From assembly GCA_022486815.1 (NCBI GenBank), contig JAKVJW010000004.1:1-64000 (forward strand): a stretch of DNA of 64,000 nt. The letters are read 5' to 3'. The DNA comes from Prevotella sp. GTDB lineage: Bacteria; Bacteroidota; Bacteroidia; Bacteroidales; Bacteroidaceae. The notes beneath the pieces were generated by a model that ran no database searches, was not told the origin of the DNA, and was given only the letters and a program-made list of their open reading frames with translations. A program made the translations under genes and the position numbers. This document shows, piece by piece, positions 37,401 to 46,607 of the stretch (within the stretch, counting starts at the first letter, position 1; each line of letters starts with the position of its first letter).

Positions 37401-37645
37401 ACGGTTCTTTCGTACGCCTCAAGAATCTTCGCTTAGGTTATACCTTTCCGGAAAAGGTTAACAAGTCATTAGGTCTTTCAAACCTAAGACTATATATAAA
37501 CTTAGAGAATGTCCACGTATGGTCCAATTACAGGAATTACGATCCGGAGAACAGTACTTTCCAGACAGGCTACCTTTTAGGATATGATTACGGTGCTTAT
37601 CCCACGCCATTCTCTGCTTCTTTTGGCATCAATGTATCATTTTAA
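34409..37645 (+). CDS. SusC/RagA-family TonB-dependent outer-membrane transporter (pair 4)
   Basis: The 1078-residue protein has an N-terminal signal, a carboxypeptidase-regulatory-like domain (LKGIVQDQKGDPLIGVSVVVKG), LDELVVIGYG, a plug (PLYVIDGIPMEDNT, SIEILKDASSAAIYGSRGANGVV) and a barrel ending GINVSF. Its first residues (MKDKK) and leader match those of SusC 3, pointing to shared control, but the rest of the protein differs clearly, so it is not a recent duplicate. It probably imports another fragment of the same glycan. Confidence 0.95.
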   Translation: MKDKKRQILIIVLLLMVSFLPTKGNIKAKPLLEHKSNLSVSSYPSQQTLKGIVQDQKGDPLIGVSVVVKGTSQGTVTDLNGNYSIEVTPGTTLVFSYIGFIPKEIKIGNQTSLNISLKENAKNLDELVVIGYGSVRKRDLTGAVSAVGADKLKDRPYGNALQSMAGEVSGVVITQSQGAPGISPTIKVRGMSSINSGTSPLYVIDGIPMEDNTTSNGTNGGNVQYSNRNPLNNINPNDIESIEILKDASSAAIYGSRGANGVVIITTKSGKAGRTKISASYELGFSKVTRKIDLMDAKQWMEYETDARNNSYATALKSNPNLLRKSSLSKYYVPDEFSNKDWIDRIGNGTDWQDVLLRTGISHNIQVSASGGSEKTQFMISGSYLNQEGVVDQNNYKRYSVRSNINHQFNNHFSISMKLSATRSQDSPYGLSGKSDAVSLACQSDPIFPLRVETGSLGFKDPSSIWNTFVKYGFQLWHPYALTREMTKKRVTNTELINTYIDWKIIDGLTFRTALNASNEDMHYKSYWKAGQDWGYSGWVNATGSFQTLRQFNWAWENTLNYNKTFGDHAITGLLGYTMQKQTIEYSNMTGTGYPNDMVHTLNAATTISGSTNETAWSLISYLARVTYSYKSKYLASAAVRSDGCSRFGSNSRWGYFPSASLGWRASEEPWLKDKATWLDNLKFRLSYGQTGNNQIDNYGSIGLLGYSSYVINGATAQGLYTSTKPDPSLKWEKTWQVNFGIDAAIINNRLSTSLDLYYSRTNDLLLNVPTPVLTGFETSLTNIGSLRNQGIEWNLTSHNLVGEFKWTTEFNISANRNKVLKLGNGNSPIYVTTNNAISKTEVGQPIGNYFGYKILGVLSTSDVNILSTKGNKGKGWAAPSGSEAGDPKVFDANGDGSITSDDRVILGNYQPNYTWGLTNTFTYKNFDLSFMLTGSQGGEIMNQNARFLGGFNGDRNAYASVYNYWRSDENPGDGMTPKPRTVNTGILGECSSSWVENGSFVRLKNLRLGYTFPEKVNKSLGLSNLRLYINLENVHVWSNYRNYDPENSTFQTGYLLGYDYGAYPTPFSASFGINVSF

Positions 37646-37673
37646 TTCTTTTCATATTAAAAATATCTGCATC

Positions 37674-39089
37674 ATGAAAACTAAACTTTTTATAGGATTG
37701 CTTTCTATATTTCTCCTTTCTGGGTGTAGCAATTTTCTAAACCTATCACCGATATCGTCAGCTAATGAAAACAGTTATTATCAGTCAAAAGCAGACTTTG
37801 AATCGGCTATGAATGCGGTTTATGCTACCCTCTATACTATCGATGGCCCACAATCACTGCCATCTTACTATGGAGAACTCTCTTCTGATAATGTATATTG
37901 CAATGAAACGGCGGGAGATTACACCGCAAAAATTGCCCTTTCTACTCATCAGAATATTATCACATCAAATAGCGTTGTAGAAGATTTCTGGAACACTTAT
38001 TATGAGGCTCTCTTCAAAATCAACAATGTAATTTCCAAATTAAACTCAGCTGACTTCTCTACAAAAAATCAGATTGAGGGAGAATGCCGATTCCTTAGGG
38101 CCTTATATTATTTCGATATGGTCCGTGCATGGGGAGATGTACCTTTAGTACTTTCTCCAATCAGTATACCAGAAGCTTATGCGCAAGGGCGTACGCCTGC
38201 CAACGAGATCTACAAAGCCATCATCGAAGATCTTAAATATGCTGCCGACAATCTGCCCGGAAAATCCGGTGAACGAATAGCTGGTGCAGCAACGTCTGAT
38301 GCTGCTAACACACTGTTAGGTAAAGTTTATCTCACTCTTGGTGAGAAGGATAATGCAGCTATCTTCCTCAAGAAAGAATATGGAAAGTTTTCGCTTGAGC
38401 CTAATTATGCTAATCTATGGAACTTAAACAACAAGAACTGTAAAGAATCTATTTTTGAAATACAATACCTTGGAGGAAAGAACAATCCATATAGCAAGTA
38501 TTGGGCTCTCTTCACCCCACTGGATAACCGGTGTATCACAGCGTGGGGTATGGGAGTAAATCAAGTATCTGATGATCTTTGGAATGCTTTTGAGAATGGT
38601 GACCCACGAAGAGATGCAACTGTCCAGAACGGATACCAGAATACTAATGGAGATCTTGTACCCACAAAGTTCTGTGTTAAGTGGCGTGATGACAATGCAA
38701 AACTCGATGGACTTACAGAAGCAGCTAACAATAATTTCATAGTCCTGCGTTATGCCGATGTCCTATTGATGCTCACAGAAGCTACCGGCGACGTAAAATA
38801 CATGAATGAAGTAAGAGCACGTGCCGGTTTACCGGGATATGGAGAATCTGGATATCCTTCATCTGCATATCCAACCGTAAAAGCAGCACTACAACATGAA
38901 TATCAGGTTGAGTTTGGCTGTGAGTTCCATCGATGGTTTGATTTAAAACGGTTAGGTACAGCTATTGATGTAATGAAGCACAGTAGTAAGAATGTCACTC
39001 TCACGGAAGATCAATTATATCTCCCTATTCCACAAAGTGTCATTGACCAGAATCCTAACGTTATTACCCAGAATAAGGCATATAAGTAA
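37674..39089 (+). CDS. SusD/RagB-family glycan-binding lipoprotein (pair 4)
   Basis: The start is the ATG at 37674 (MKTKLFIGLLSIFLLSGC), 28 bp after susC 4; an open frame upstream overlaps susC and has no signal peptide. The 471-residue protein carries the lipobox LSGC, the SusD motif IEGECRFLRALYYFDMVRAWGDVPLV and the C-terminal EVRARAGLPGYG and HEYQVEFGCEFHRWFDLKRLG. It is the shortest of the four SusD proteins here and resembles the small SusD type. It ends before a strong hairpin shared with the convergent regulator gene. Confidence 0.95.
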   Translation: MKTKLFIGLLSIFLLSGCSNFLNLSPISSANENSYYQSKADFESAMNAVYATLYTIDGPQSLPSYYGELSSDNVYCNETAGDYTAKIALSTHQNIITSNSVVEDFWNTYYEALFKINNVISKLNSADFSTKNQIEGECRFLRALYYFDMVRAWGDVPLVLSPISIPEAYAQGRTPANEIYKAIIEDLKYAADNLPGKSGERIAGAATSDAANTLLGKVYLTLGEKDNAAIFLKKEYGKFSLEPNYANLWNLNNKNCKESIFEIQYLGGKNNPYSKYWALFTPLDNRCITAWGMGVNQVSDDLWNAFENGDPRRDATVQNGYQNTNGDLVPTKFCVKWRDDNAKLDGLTEAANNNFIVLRYADVLLMLTEATGDVKYMNEVRARAGLPGYGESGYPSSAYPTVKAALQHEYQVEFGCEFHRWFDLKRLGTAIDVMKHSSKNVTLTEDQLYLPIPQSVIDQNPNVITQNKAYK

Positions 39090-39228
39090 GTCTTACTACC
39101 GACACTTAGGGGGGGAAATTATGGTGGAACAACAAAATGATAGTATGAAAATAACATTAACTTATCGTTCATAGATAAGACATTCATACATATCAGACAA
39201 TCTCTATTTACAGATCCCTTCTACATAT

Positions 39229-39267
39229 AAGACAGCGGCTATAACTTTGTGTTATAGCCGCTGTCTT
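39229..39267 (+). terminator. Strong hairpin terminator between convergent SusD 4 and the regulator
   Basis: A perfect 17-bp stem (aagacagcggctataac at 39229-39245, complement at 39251-39267) with a 5-nt loop is followed by tcttatag on the plus strand. It lies 140 bp after the susD stop and 65 bp before the end of the minus-strand regulator, so it may act in both directions. Confidence 0.75.
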
Positions 39268-39332
39268 TCTTATAGTAACTAAGGATTAGCATTACTAAGC
39301 CAGCTCCATAAGGTTGAAGCAAGACCTAACAA

Positions 39333-42230
39333 CTAACTCCCTTTATAATCTCTGGGGCTCATGCCGAACTTCTTGCGAAAACACTTACCGAAATAACCAA
39401 CATCACTGAAGCCAGACTGAAAAGCCACATCAGTAATACTCAAGCTGGTGCTCTTCAACAGTTCCACAGCATGATTGAGTTTGTATTCCTTCACACAATC
39501 TATTGGAGACAAGCCAGTCAACATCTTAATCTTTTTAAAGAAAGCACTACGGCTCATACCGATCTGCTGTGCTATCTTTTCTATTTCAAAATCTTCGTCT
39601 GACAAATGATCAGCTATAATCTGATTGACCTTATTGATAAATTCGATGTCTTTTTGTTTCAGATAAAAGTTCATCTTAAACTCAGCTATCTTGGAACGCA
39701 CATAAACATCATTATGCATACGGATCTGATAGCGGATATAATGTAATGCGAAATACAGCAATACCAGAAAAAGTATCCCATAAATCAAATAAGCCCACCA
39801 AGTAGCCCACCAGGGCGGAAGTATCCTTATTTGCAAAGTACGGCTATTGGTCAGATTCAAGTTAGAGGCATCCATTGATTCAACCTGAAAAGTATAATAC
39901 CCCGGAGGCACATTCGTATATGAAGCAATACGATGGTGACCCGTATAATGCCAATTATGATCATAGCCATTAAGTCTGTAACGATAAGTAACTCGTTTTT
40001 CCCTTAAAAAATCTAAAGCAGCAAACTCTAAGGTAAACATATTCTGATTATACTTTAAAACCAGATGATGTGCATACGTGATAGACTGTTTCAGAATAGG
40101 ATGATCTATATAACTACGGATATCCCGGTTATTGACTTCACAACCGATAATATATACAGCACTCTTCTTTACGGAAGATTTCAAAAGATTAGGGCGAAAA
40201 ATAATAAGGCCCTTTCTACACCCAACCCATATTTCTCCATTTTGATTTAATAATGATGCAGAAGCATCATCCATAGACACATCAGGGAATCCGTCACAAA
40301 TATCAAAGTTCAAGACTTTGCCCGTTACCTGATTATAGCAAGATATTCCATTATCATGGCTCAGCCATAGTCTGTCCCAATTATCTTCCACAATCGAGAA
40401 GATGACATTATCTTGAAGTCCATCCTTTGTGCCCAAAGACTTTAATAACGGTAAACCGGTATTTTCATCAAGTCTGACAATCCGGCTCAACCCTCCTCCA
40501 AATGTACATATCCAGATATTCTGACTATGATCTTTATAGAGTTCATAAACATCGGCATTAGCAAGAACATTAGTTACGGTATTTCGATAGGTGACAAATT
40601 TAATATCTGATACAGAACGGAATCTTGTACTAAAAGACATTAAGCCATCCATCGTTCCGACCCACATTCGGCCATTTTTATCCTCTACCATGTTTCGCAC
40701 TCCCATATACAATCCATAACGAGGGTACCCAGCCATACCATTATATTTATTCTTAAATTCAAGTTGGCCATGATGATCAACGATAAGATCCAGTCCTCCG
40801 TCTAAGGTTCCAACCCATATTCTCCCATAATGATCCTGATAGGTAATATATACTTTATTGCCGCTAATCGATTTTGAGTTGTGAACATCATGCTGATAAT
40901 GTTCAAAACGATAGCCACCATAGCATTTAGCATCAGGGACAGCTCTCACCAAACCATCTCCCTTGGTAGACAACCAATAATTACCGGAATCGTCGGCCAT
41001 AATGTTATAGACACTGCCAATGTGATAGCGAGCGTAGGAATAATCAAATTTCAACTTTTTATTGCTATCCAGCACAAAAAGGTCTTTACTTTTTGTTCCT
41101 ACCCATACATCTCCATTGGGAAGCTGATAAATAGCCCTTACCGCATCATTGTCTTTTAAGGGAAGACTCAGAAACTGAAATTGCTTCCGGGGGAAACTGA
41201 TACTAAACACGCCATTATTAGTAGAAGTCAGCCAAAGAATACCATCTCTGTCAATCTGCATGCTGAGATAGCGAGAATTAGGCTGCTGATCCTGCATCTG
41301 ATAAAGCAAAGCCAGATTTTGAGAGGTCAGTTTCTTACGATCTATATACATGGCTTCTCCAGCTGCAGTCAGGAAGAACAATCCGTGCTCCCCTGCATCA
41401 CAGAAACATGGCTCTGTAATTTTCCCATATAGTGTAAAAGGAAAATCTTTTTTTGTTCCAGTTTTCGGATTATAATAAGTCAGCGTATTTTTCCCATTTG
41501 TCCAAATACAACCATATTGATCTCTAAACAGATTAGACTCTTTATTCTTTTTTGAGAAATAGCGCATCCAGTATGCCTTGCTGCGACAACTTTTCCTATT
41601 CAATCGCACTGAAAAAATACTATAGTCAGTTCCTACCCAACTGGCTCTATTACCGCATATCTCAACATAGCTATATCTGAGACGATCATTAAAAGAATTG
41701 ATTAGTCCTCTGGAACTGGCTACACGCCTGATAATAATCTTGCCACTTTGAGTGGTATAAGCATAAAGCAGGTTTTTATCCTTCGTCAATAAAAGTACTC
41801 CTCCATCATTGGAACGTTGGATTTTTATAATCTGAATATTATGAGTAAAAGGTTTTAACTCATCAAAAACACTTTCAAAACGTTCAGTCTTTTTGAAAAA
41901 CACCGATAATTTCCAGTCTATAGTTTTAATCCAGATATTCCCTTGCTTATCCTCTACGACTGTTTCCACCTTACCGGGTGACGGATCAGAGGCTAAAGTA
42001 AAAGAATTTGTATAAGTTTTAAAATTCAAGCCATCAAAACGGCAGAGTCCATACCATGTACCAAACCACAAAAACCCATCATGAGTCTTCAAGGAACAAT
42101 ATACAATGTTATTGGACAATCCTTCTTCTTCAGTATAATGCTGCACGATTAGATTATTGTAGCTTCGGATTTTAGAATATCCGAAATCACAATACACACA
42201 CAATATTATAAGAAGAATCAGTTTTTTCAT
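39333..42230 (-). CDS. Membrane-spanning regulator: two beta-propellers, Y_Y_Y domain, one TM helix, AraC-type HTH, no kinase
   Basis: The 965-residue protein begins with a signal anchor, followed by Reg_prop propeller repeats (GLSNNIVYCSLKTHDGFLWFGT, DGDVWVGTKS-like repeats, NGRMWVGTMDGLMSF, NGEIWVGCRKGL) and a Y_Y_Y domain (YRYRLNGYDHNW to NVPPGYYTFQV). A membrane helix (about 812-832) is followed after only about 30 residues by an AraC HTH (about 865-963: IEKIAQQIGMSRSAFFKKIKMLTG and ITDVAFQSGFSDVGYFGKCFRKKFG). Hybrid two-component systems have kinase and receiver domains between these parts (total about 1300-1400); here they are absent, with no frameshift. It is probably a one-component sensor that binds a glycan in the periplasm and controls the neighbouring SusC/SusD and glycosidase genes. 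Confidence 0.9.
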   Translation of the reverse strand: MKKLILLIILCVYCDFGYSKIRSYNNLIVQHYTEEEGLSNNIVYCSLKTHDGFLWFGTWYGLCRFDGLNFKTYTNSFTLASDPSPGKVETVVEDKQGNIWIKTIDWKLSVFFKKTERFESVFDELKPFTHNIQIIKIQRSNDGGVLLLTKDKNLLYAYTTQSGKIIIRRVASSRGLINSFNDRLRYSYVEICGNRASWVGTDYSIFSVRLNRKSCRSKAYWMRYFSKKNKESNLFRDQYGCIWTNGKNTLTYYNPKTGTKKDFPFTLYGKITEPCFCDAGEHGLFFLTAAGEAMYIDRKKLTSQNLALLYQMQDQQPNSRYLSMQIDRDGILWLTSTNNGVFSISFPRKQFQFLSLPLKDNDAVRAIYQLPNGDVWVGTKSKDLFVLDSNKKLKFDYSYARYHIGSVYNIMADDSGNYWLSTKGDGLVRAVPDAKCYGGYRFEHYQHDVHNSKSISGNKVYITYQDHYGRIWVGTLDGGLDLIVDHHGQLEFKNKYNGMAGYPRYGLYMGVRNMVEDKNGRMWVGTMDGLMSFSTRFRSVSDIKFVTYRNTVTNVLANADVYELYKDHSQNIWICTFGGGLSRIVRLDENTGLPLLKSLGTKDGLQDNVIFSIVEDNWDRLWLSHDNGISCYNQVTGKVLNFDICDGFPDVSMDDASASLLNQNGEIWVGCRKGLIIFRPNLLKSSVKKSAVYIIGCEVNNRDIRSYIDHPILKQSITYAHHLVLKYNQNMFTLEFAALDFLREKRVTYRYRLNGYDHNWHYTGHHRIASYTNVPPGYYTFQVESMDASNLNLTNSRTLQIRILPPWWATWWAYLIYGILFLVLLYFALHYIRYQIRMHNDVYVRSKIAEFKMNFYLKQKDIEFINKVNQIIADHLSDEDFEIEKIAQQIGMSRSAFFKKIKMLTGLSPIDCVKEYKLNHAVELLKSTSLSITDVAFQSGFSDVGYFGKCFRKKFGMSPRDYKGS

Positions 42231-42353
42231 ATCTTATACAAATTCATGTAACAGCAAAAACAGACTGAACTCAATATTGATACCTCTCATCCAGATTAAA
42301 TCAGGATTCACCTTATCTTCAGATAATCATAAACGGCAGAAATATATAACTTT

Positions 42354-44972
42354 TTATTTTATTGTTCCAAAATCAGCTTGTTGCTGCTCAACCTGTTGCA
42401 ACATTTTCCTCTTCTGCTGATCTGTAAGTGCCCTGTTTTTGTTCGCATCCTCCTTACAAGATACTCCGCTAAGAGATGTCATGATCTTTTGAGGAAACAA
42501 ACAAAACTGCCCCTGATACGGAACAGATTCTATATCAAGATCCGCAGACGTCGGAGCATGAATACCTGGAAACTCCACCTCTGCATGAATGTGAATTTCT
42601 CCAGCTTTACGAGTAGAACGTATGAGCACTGGAGCTGAACCCCACTCGACCAAACGCGGATTAGCATTAATGGTTCCATCACCAATGATACTTCCTTCTC
42701 CACTTACGCTGAACTTCACATATTCCTTTGCCAACCGACGAACATTTCCACTGTCATCCGTAACTTCTGCTACAACGACGATAAAATCAGAACCATCAGC
42801 AACCAACGGCTTATTCATCGTGTCAGCATAAAGTCGAAGATGAACACTTCTGCGAGACGGCATTTTCTTCATGGAACAGACCACCTTGCCATTAACGATA
42901 CCTTCAGCAATCATATTCACCTTCTGGGGTGATTTATGCTTATAACTTAAATCACGCGCTTCCCAAAAGTTCCAGGCATTCTTAAAGATGACCGGAGCAT
43001 TAAAACATTCTGATACAGGATGTAAAACAGGCAAAGTATAGGTGTGAGCACCGCCAAAAGTAATCAGCCGGACACTATCACAATTACTAAACACAACAAC
43101 ATCCGAATCTGAAAAAGAAGTCATCTCATGAGCAATGTAAACCATAGGATTGACTTTCTCTCCGACATAAGATGATCCGGAATGAATTGGTCTCTGGCTG
43201 GCAAACATATAGAAAGCCGTCTTCGGCTGGCGGAAAGCATCATAGATACCCCCGAAATACGGATCAGGATAATAGCCGCGCTGATGGTCAAAAGGATGCC
43301 ATAGACAACCGCCAATAAACTGACCGGTGGTCTGGTACATGGTACTGGTTGTCTGCGATAGGGAAAGGGCTTGCGTAAGCATTGCCTTTTCTCCCCATCC
43401 CCTACAGGCTCTATTAATAGCATTCTGAGCATACCAGTCATCCACATATTCACCAAATTCACGGGTAAAGATACACTGCTTGGGTTTGTTCGGATTCTTA
43501 TCATCTCCCGGCCATCCATAGACCACATCATAATTGTCATATACACCGGCCGATTTCATATCAGCTGCAGCAACAGGACGATAAGGATAAGGATATTCTT
43601 CTTTTGTTATTTTCAAAGACTTCAATGAAAAACTTTTCGGATAGCGTGTCTCATTAAGGATAGGTTCCCACATTAAGACACAGGAATGATTACGGTCACG
43701 CCGGATGATCTCCCGGGTATTCTCATAGACACGAGACTCAAATTCCGGATTTTTCTTATTCCAAAACTGCCATCCTGGTGTAGCTACGATAATGAAAATG
43801 CCAAGTTCATCACAAGCATCCATAAAAGAAGGATCCTGAGGATAATGAGCCGTACGGATGATATTAAATCCAGCTTGTTTCAGACGTAAGACATCACGCC
43901 ATTGCTGACTATTAGGCAAAGCATTTCCCACATAAGCAAAATCCTGATGACGATTGGCCCCTACAAATTGACGGTATTTCTTGCCATTGAGCCAGAAACC
44001 ATTTTTACCTCTAAATTCAAAATAACGGATTCCAATACGCGTCCGTCCACCATCAAGAGTTATACGCCCTTCTTTGACACGTGTAATCAAACTATATAAG
44101 TAAGGTGTTTCCGGCGACCAGAGATGAGGGTTTCTCACTTTCATTTTCTGATATACCACTTGAGTCGTCCCTGAAGCCAACTGCATCCGACTGGAAGTTT
44201 TTTGGACAACTTTTCCAGAAGCATCAACAAGAAACTGTTCTATTGTAATTTTTCGTACGTTTGCACTGTTATTACAGATTTCCGTATTAGTTAATACTTC
44301 AGCAGAATGATTCGTAATATGATTATAATGAACAAAGAGTCCGCCAGCTGCCTGATGTCCTGCCAGAACAGCATCCGTAATATGCACTTCATTCTTAGCA
44401 ATCAGCCAAACATCACGATAGATTCCTCCATGATAAGCAAAATCCAACAGATATTGAGGTTTCCCCGGTGGATAACTCTCATCATCAGAATTATCGGCCT
44501 TAACAGCAACCACACAACTATCACCCTTCTTAACCCCAAACTTATCCAGATGAACAATGATTGGCAGATAGCCACCAAAATGTACCTCAGCAAGTTGACC
44601 GTTAATATATATCTTTTGCTTACCCATGATAGCTTCAAAATAGATTTCCAAATGATTAGCCGGAGCAATGAAGTGCTTACGATACCAAGCTATACCTTGA
44701 TAATTGCGGCCACCACTGCATTCTGAAGGTTCAAGTTTTACACAATGAGGAGTTGAAACAATATCCCAGTTTTCATCATTGAAATTCAGAGCTTCTGCAT
44801 TTGCTATATCTCCGAGATGAAAACGCCACTCCGGATTGAAATTCCACACTTCTCGTCCCTGATCCTTAATAGGAAAGAATCCGGCTACAGAAGTTTCATC
44901 AAAGGCTGCAGCCATTGTCACATTCAACAAAAGTACAAGAAACACTAGAATTTTTTTTACAACAATCTTCAT
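42354..44972 (-). CDS. Secreted glycoside hydrolase family 2 enzyme (GH2 a)
   Basis: The 872-residue protein has a signal peptide (to about 23), an N-terminal GH2 sugar-binding jelly roll (about 40-195, GIAWYRKHF ... GGIYRDVWL), an immunoglobulin-like domain, a TIM barrel (about 320-620) and C-terminal beta domains. Expected catalytic residues are Glu441 in MWEPILNE (acid/base) and Glu505 in IFTREFGEY (nucleophile). The acid/base motif departs from the usual WSLGNE, so the specificity may differ from common beta-galactosidases. GH2 members cleave beta-galactosides, beta-glucuronides, beta-mannosides or alpha-L-arabinopyranosides. A promoter-like -7 element lies upstream, and the regulator gene follows after 123 bp. 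Confidence 0.88.
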   Translation of the reverse strand: MKIVVKKILVFLVLLLNVTMAAAFDETSVAGFFPIKDQGREVWNFNPEWRFHLGDIANAEALNFNDENWDIVSTPHCVKLEPSECSGGRNYQGIAWYRKHFIAPANHLEIYFEAIMGKQKIYINGQLAEVHFGGYLPIIVHLDKFGVKKGDSCVVAVKADNSDDESYPPGKPQYLLDFAYHGGIYRDVWLIAKNEVHITDAVLAGHQAAGGLFVHYNHITNHSAEVLTNTEICNNSANVRKITIEQFLVDASGKVVQKTSSRMQLASGTTQVVYQKMKVRNPHLWSPETPYLYSLITRVKEGRITLDGGRTRIGIRYFEFRGKNGFWLNGKKYRQFVGANRHQDFAYVGNALPNSQQWRDVLRLKQAGFNIIRTAHYPQDPSFMDACDELGIFIIVATPGWQFWNKKNPEFESRVYENTREIIRRDRNHSCVLMWEPILNETRYPKSFSLKSLKITKEEYPYPYRPVAAADMKSAGVYDNYDVVYGWPGDDKNPNKPKQCIFTREFGEYVDDWYAQNAINRACRGWGEKAMLTQALSLSQTTSTMYQTTGQFIGGCLWHPFDHQRGYYPDPYFGGIYDAFRQPKTAFYMFASQRPIHSGSSYVGEKVNPMVYIAHEMTSFSDSDVVVFSNCDSVRLITFGGAHTYTLPVLHPVSECFNAPVIFKNAWNFWEARDLSYKHKSPQKVNMIAEGIVNGKVVCSMKKMPSRRSVHLRLYADTMNKPLVADGSDFIVVVAEVTDDSGNVRRLAKEYVKFSVSGEGSIIGDGTINANPRLVEWGSAPVLIRSTRKAGEIHIHAEVEFPGIHAPTSADLDIESVPYQGQFCLFPQKIMTSLSGVSCKEDANKNRALTDQQKRKMLQQVEQQQADFGTIK

Positions 44973-45051
44973 ATATTAGTTCTATTATAGGAATTACAGG
45001 GTTTGAAGTATCATTTTATGAATCATACCATTTTCACGTTCTCTCTGACAG

Positions 45052-45059
45052 CAAAGGTA
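45052..45059 (-). promoter_or_regulatory. -7 box upstream of GH2 a
   Basis: On the minus strand this reads TACCTTTG, a perfect TAnnTTTG, about 80 nt upstream of the GH2 a start. A partial -33 (CTTG) lies 14 nt further upstream. It could start transcription of GH2 a and the regulator separately from the long cluster. Confidence 0.45.
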
Positions 45060-45088
45060 CAAAAGAAAATTGACAAGAATGGCATTTG

Positions 45089-46525
45089 TTAATAATTATT
45101 ATCAAGCACATCGTCCCAATGATCAGTTCTAAAAGAACTTACAGGTAACCCATCATGAAAAAGATCACCCTCAGCCCAGTCCGTAAAAGCGTATCTTACA
45201 GCAACGGGATGCTTCACTTCATCACTACATACATAAACCCGGTTACGATTAGTCCAAGCCTTTGCCGGATAAAATATCTTATCGGCACCGGCAACACGGA
45301 ACAGATCACTAGTTAAACCATGATTGAAATAGATCCATTCCTTACTCCGGTCAAAAGAAATAACAGCCGTATCTTGTTTGAAAACAACGTCCTTATAACA
45401 AGCAAACTCCGGCAATCCATCAATGTCATAAGTATGAGACAAAGCTAGCAGAGCCAATCTTTCTCCAGCCTGTCTCTTTCCCCGAAAATGAATACAATAC
45501 GGAAGGCCGGCATCCATCAAGACCGCCATACGACAATTCGGAACATCTTTCTCGACTTGCGCCTGTTGCTCACGAAGGAAAGCACTATTTGTCATCCAAC
45601 CTAGAAGATGATATTTATAAGGCGCTATCTGACAGTAATAAAACGGGAAGTCTCCCTGACCCCATTTTTCACGCCATCCACGTACCATGTGAGTCATTAA
45701 ATCAGCATAATTCCGATACCATCTTACATTTTCTTCTCCTTGATACCAGACAACACCTCTTATCGTATAGCCAATAAGCGGATGAAGCATACCATTATAT
45801 AAAGCTGTGGGGCAACGCTGCTGAGTTTTATCCACTTCCAGTTGCGTACCAGGAACAGTTATTGAGGGGAAAGCCTTCAGCCAGTCACTTGTCATCCAGG
45901 CTTCTATGCGACTTCCTCCCCAAGCGATTTCGATCAATCCTATAGGGATTCGCAAATTCCTTCTTAAAGTTTTACCAAAGAAATATCCTGTAGCACTAAA
46001 CCGACGTATGGATTCTGCATCGGCTTCCTTCCAGAATCCATGGATTGTATCCACAGGCACTACTTTTGCATTGCGCTGTACCGTAAATAATCGCAATTGA
46101 TCATCCGGACCTTTCAACAGTTCTTCCGTAGCACCGCCCACAGGCTGTCCTTTGAATCCTTTCATAGGCATCTCCATATTCGACTGGCCACTGCATATCC
46201 AGACCTCTCCTACCAGGATATTATCTATACGAGTAATCTCCCCGTCATTAAACACTATTGAATATGGGCCTCCCGCCACGGGTGTTTTTACCTGAAGGTG
46301 CCATCTACCCAAACGGTCAGATACAGTCCGATACGTTTTCCGATTCCATGAGGTAGTGATTTTAAGAATTCTATCCGCAGCAGCTTTGCCCCAAAGGTTA
46401 CATTCCGTATTCTGTTGCAACACCATATTACTACTGAAAACAGCAGGTAATTTTACTTTTGCTGCTATTGGAACCGTCGTCAAACCTACCAACAGCAAGC
46501 TTAAGATTATTTTCTTTCGTGTCAT
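45089..46525 (-). CDS. SASA-family (sialate O-acetylesterase-like) carbohydrate esterase with an altered block V
   Basis: The 478-residue secreted protein has a signal peptide (to about 22), the opening LPAVFSSNMVLQQ and the nucleophile motif CSGQSNMEMP with Ser115, plus WGGSRIEAW and VVWYQGEENV, all typical of the SASA/DUF303 esterases that deacetylate glycans. Near the C-terminal third, relatives carry D-I-H-P before a K-x-x-x-G-x-R-L-A-L motif; here the segment is C344-I-H346-F followed by RGKRQAGERLAL, so the usual catalytic Asp is a Cys. His346 is kept. The enzyme may be impaired, use another acid, or be altered in function. It lies within the minus-strand glycosidase cluster. Confidence 0.82.
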   Translation of the reverse strand: MTRKKIILSLLLVGLTTVPIAAKVKLPAVFSSNMVLQQNTECNLWGKAAADRILKITTSWNRKTYRTVSDRLGRWHLQVKTPVAGGPYSIVFNDGEITRIDNILVGEVWICSGQSNMEMPMKGFKGQPVGGATEELLKGPDDQLRLFTVQRNAKVVPVDTIHGFWKEADAESIRRFSATGYFFGKTLRRNLRIPIGLIEIAWGGSRIEAWMTSDWLKAFPSITVPGTQLEVDKTQQRCPTALYNGMLHPLIGYTIRGVVWYQGEENVRWYRNYADLMTHMVRGWREKWGQGDFPFYYCQIAPYKYHLLGWMTNSAFLREQQAQVEKDVPNCRMAVLMDAGLPYCIHFRGKRQAGERLALLALSHTYDIDGLPEFACYKDVVFKQDTAVISFDRSKEWIYFNHGLTSDLFRVAGADKIFYPAKAWTNRNRVYVCSDEVKHPVAVRYAFTDWAEGDLFHDGLPVSSFRTDHWDDVLDNNY

Positions 46526-46575
46526 ATCAGCATCCTCTTTTTAAATCTTTCCTGTCTTTACATCATAGTTCAAAA

Positions 46576-46591
46576 GCTCTCTCAAGAGAGC
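46576..46591 (-). terminator. Small hairpin after the GH106 gene
   Basis: gctctc-tcaa-gagagc forms a 6-bp stem followed on the minus strand by TTTTGAAC. It lies 17 bp past the GH106 stop and before the esterase gene. The stem is short, so partial termination at most. Confidence 0.35.
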
Positions 46592-46607
46592 CTCTTACAA
46601 TAACCAG

